From: Aquirickettsia sp965229725
GTDB taxonomy: Bacteria > Pseudomonadota > Alphaproteobacteria > Rickettsiales > Midichloriaceae
Direction of reading: 5' to 3'
Assembly: GCA_965229725.1 (NCBI GenBank)
Contig: OZ245923.1
Span: 868,001 to 932,000, forward strand
Length of the DNA: 64,000 nucleotides
The position numbers were made by a program, and so were the translations under genes. Positions 62,097-64,000 of this stretch are shown piece after piece (the first letter of the stretch is position 1; every line of letters starts with the position of its first letter). A model generated the notes under the pieces. It saw nothing but the letters and a program-made list of their open reading frames with translations, had not been told where the DNA came from and searched no databases.

Positions 62097-62473
62097 AAAA
62101 CCCCCATTAACTTTACTTCACTTGCTTCCCATGCATTCTCTATACATTTGAATTTACCATATTTATCGATTAAAAAACAATCAAATCTCATTTGGAAATT
62201 TTTAAATTGACTATGCTGTGATAAAAAGTACATTGCAACTTCACAGGATCTACTTTTCTGCTTATTAAGTATAATGTCATAATTAGGGATGATTTTTCTG
62301 TTTTTTACCTCAACAAATACCAATATATCATCCTTAAATACTATTAGGTCTATTTCACCATATTTTGTTTTATACCTATGTTTGAAGATATTATATCCTT
62401 TATTCTTTAGATAATTACTTGCAATAATTTCAGCATTTAACCCCGTTTGATAATTAGATAAATTATTTTTCAT
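62093..62473 (-). CDS. yraN: YraN/UPF0102 family nuclease-like protein
   Basis: A 126-residue protein with the Holliday-junction-resolvase-like fold of YraN. GLNAEIIASNYLKNKGY at the start is followed by KYGEIDLIVFKDDILVFVEVKNRK, where Glu, Asp and the E-V-K triad form a PD-(D/E)xK nuclease site. The role is unproven in the family, although DNA processing is suspected. It overlaps murD by 4 bases. Confidence 0.88.
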   Translation of the reverse strand: MKNNLSNYQTGLNAEIIASNYLKNKGYNIFKHRYKTKYGEIDLIVFKDDILVFVEVKNRKIIPNYDIILNKQKSRSCEVAMYFLSQHSQFKNFQMRFDCFLIDKYGKFKCIENAWEASEVKLMGVL

Positions 62474-62486
62474 TTTACATAATTAG

Positions 62487-63296
62487 TTATTGCCTAAAAG
62501 TTCTAATGTTCTCAGGCACTGGATCATTCGTTGTCGATCTATAAGGATTAATATCTATCCCTCCTCTTCTTGTATATCTTCCATAAACTTGCAAATAATC
62601 AGGATGACACTTTTTATATATCTCCATGTATATTTTTTCTATACATTGTTCATGAAATTCATTTATGTTTCTCAAAGAAAGAATATAGTGTAGAAGACTA
62701 GATCGATTAATTTTGGGTCCTGAATAGGTAACTATCAATGTCCCCCAATCTGGTTGAAGCGTTACAGGACAATTAGATTTCAATAAATTGCTATATATTT
62801 GCTCATTTTTAACAGTAATCCCATGAATAATTCCTATGGATGGATCATCGAAATCTTTATTATAAAAGCCATCAATGATTTCACCTTCTGGCAAAAAGGA
62901 ATCCATTTTTTTATTTATATCTGTCAATCTTACTAGCACGTGCGTCTTTAATTTATTTGATAAATCATGTTCAATAACATCTTTTACGTGTTCTGCAGAA
63001 TCAAAAACAGTTCCATTGAATGAATTTAAATATAGTTTCAGAGATTTAGACTCCACCAAACATACCGAATCACATGGATATATTATTTCTGCAACAGCAA
63101 CCTCTGGCTTCCCATTCGATGACAACCAAGAAAGTTCATAAGCATTTAAAATATCATAGCCATAAAAAGGTGGAGTTTTTTTATTAATTCCAATTTCTTT
63201 TCTCTTTATTGCTCTTTCAATAGGAAATATCAATGAATTATCATATTGATCTGAGTAAATAGATTTTTCCCCAAGCGGTGATGAATTAACTACCAT
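62487..63296 (-). CDS. queF: NADPH-dependent 7-cyano-7-deazaguanine reductase
   Basis: The enzyme reduces preQ0 to preQ1. From the ATG at 63296 it is 269 residues, the long (YqcD-type) form. LVESKSLKLYLNSF is the preQ0-binding motif and SNCPVTLQPDWGT carries the nucleophilic Cys. NEFHEQC holds the Glu-His pair. The open frame extends to a GTG at 63311, but the ATG has an AGGT ribosome binding site and starts 4 bases after the queC stop, so it is preferred. Confidence 0.94.
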   Translation of the reverse strand: MVVNSSPLGEKSIYSDQYDNSLIFPIERAIKRKEIGINKKTPPFYGYDILNAYELSWLSSNGKPEVAVAEIIYPCDSVCLVESKSLKLYLNSFNGTVFDSAEHVKDVIEHDLSNKLKTHVLVRLTDINKKMDSFLPEGEIIDGFYNKDFDDPSIGIIHGITVKNEQIYSNLLKSNCPVTLQPDWGTLIVTYSGPKINRSSLLHYILSLRNINEFHEQCIEKIYMEIYKKCHPDYLQVYGRYTRRGGIDINPYRSTTNDPVPENIRTFRQ

Positions 63297-63300
63297 AATA

Positions 63301-63990
63301 TTAACCTGCACTATATGTTATTGGATCATCCATTCCCACACTTTTAAATGCATTTAGCCTTAAAGTACACGCATCACACGCACCACAAGCATGACCGTCT
63401 TTGAACGGACTATAACATGAAAAAGTATTTGAATAATCCACACCCAACCTCAGTCCTTCTTGAATAATTTGACTTTTATTAAGTTGCAAAAGAGGAGTAT
63501 GAATTGTCATCTTTTCTCCTTGTACAGCCCTAGATAAAGCTAAATTTGCAAGAACATTATATGCCTCTATGTAAGCAGGTCTGCAATCAGGATATCCACT
63601 ATAATCAAGTATATTTGCCCCAATAAATATATCATTAGCTGGCAAGACTTCAGCATATGCCAAGGCATAAGATAAGAATATAGTATTTCTAGCAGGCACG
63701 TATGTCACTGGTATGCCACTAAGAATCTCTTCTTCAGTTCTATATTTTGGCACATCAATATCAGCAGTAATTGCAGATTTCCCAAAAGCCTTTAAGTCTA
63801 TTTTCACAATCATGTGCTTGGCTTTTGGGGCCAATACTTCTTTGACCTTTTTTGCAAATTCTAATTCAATCAGTTGCTTTTGACCATAATCAAAACTTAT
63901 GCAACATGGGTTGTATCCCCTTTCTTTAACAATAGCAAGTGTAGTAGTTGAATCTAACCCTCCACTTAATAGTACAATAGCGTTTCTCAT
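63301..63990 (-). CDS. queC: 7-cyano-7-deazaguanine synthase
   Basis: An ATP-dependent enzyme of 229 residues that converts CDG to preQ0. The PP-loop is VLLSGGLDSTTTL near the N-terminus, and the zinc site is CYSPFKDGHACGACDACTLR near the C-terminus. It is followed at once by queF on the minus strand. The start lies only about 10 bases from the window edge, so its promoter is outside. Confidence 0.95.
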   Translation of the reverse strand: MRNAIVLLSGGLDSTTTLAIVKERGYNPCCISFDYGQKQLIELEFAKKVKEVLAPKAKHMIVKIDLKAFGKSAITADIDVPKYRTEEEILSGIPVTYVPARNTIFLSYALAYAEVLPANDIFIGANILDYSGYPDCRPAYIEAYNVLANLALSRAVQGEKMTIHTPLLQLNKSQIIQEGLRLGVDYSNTFSCYSPFKDGHACGACDACTLRLNAFKSVGMDDPITYSAG

Positions 63991-64000
63991 ATTTTTTTGC

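Overview
The window is about 64 kb of AT-rich DNA (roughly 30% G+C by eye) from a Gram-negative alphaproteobacterium with a reduced, host-associated type of genome. Evidence for this is the C4-type 5-aminolevulinate synthase, GatA (indirect Gln-tRNA formation), many conserved single-copy genes in short operons, weak ribosome binding sites and frequent TTG/GTG starts, a broken insertion sequence, a frameshifted repeat gene, and several proteins whose family-defining residues are lost. A flagellated member of the Rickettsiales (Midichloriaceae-like) fits best. This is an inference from gene content and could not be tested against other genomes.

Layout. 1-3.4 kb: the start of a porin gene cut by the window edge, a ZIP-like membrane protein with altered metal motifs, and an MFS transporter fused to a SpoT-type HD hydrolase. 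3.5-10.5 kb: the tig-clpP-clpX-pheT block and hemA. 10.5-14.6 kb: a small membrane protein and the flagellar base/switch operon fliF-fliG-fliH-fliN. 14.8-16.8 kb: a DUF374 acyltransferase and kdtA (LPS). 16.9-21.4 kb: an unknown acidic protein, tRNA-Met and tRNA-Thr, small membrane proteins, and an operon of a PrxQ/Bcp peroxiredoxin, a tail-anchored pseudokinase and a DUF2628 protein. 21.5-23.8 kb: gatA, rbfA and an IscA/ErpA-type Fe-S protein. 23.9-26.1 kb: a beta-barrel outer membrane protein behind a protein with 21-residue Ala/Thr repeats, apparently one transcription unit with a near-consensus promoter, good ribosome binding sites and an intrinsic terminator. 26.4-31.2 kb: acnA and flhA. 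31.3-34.3 kb: recF, dnaN and hpf. 34.4-39.5 kb: an S9 peptidase, fmt, an unknown protein ending in KDEL, and a frameshifted 21-residue-repeat gene.

39.8-45.1 kb: an active M23 peptidase, an NlpD/EnvC-like lipoprotein, metG, sdhE and lpxB. 45.1-49.7 kb: a degenerate deformylase, tatB, a coiled-coil protein and zapA, rpsD, rpsT, a DUF721/DciA-like gene and a DsbA-like protein. 49.8-52.2 kb: crcB, an IS630 remnant, a decayed 1-kb IS982-family element with recognisable ends, and a divergent Nudix gene with a small partner. 52.4-57.6 kb: truB-rpsO-pnp, a BOF-domain protein, ribA and an unlisted 38-residue lipoprotein. 57.6-64 kb: a TlpA-like thioredoxin, dut, queE, an SDF-family transporter, murD, yraN, queF and queC.

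Much of the content is housekeeping: translation, proteolysis, envelope, DNA replication/repair and queuosine synthesis (queC, queE and queF are all here). The parts that look lineage-specific are the transporter-HD fusion, the pseudokinase operon, the repeat-protein/outer-membrane-protein unit with its structured upstream region, the KDEL protein with its pseudogene neighbour, and the paralogues with replaced catalytic residues. I found no rRNA, CRISPR array, prophage or convincing replication origin.
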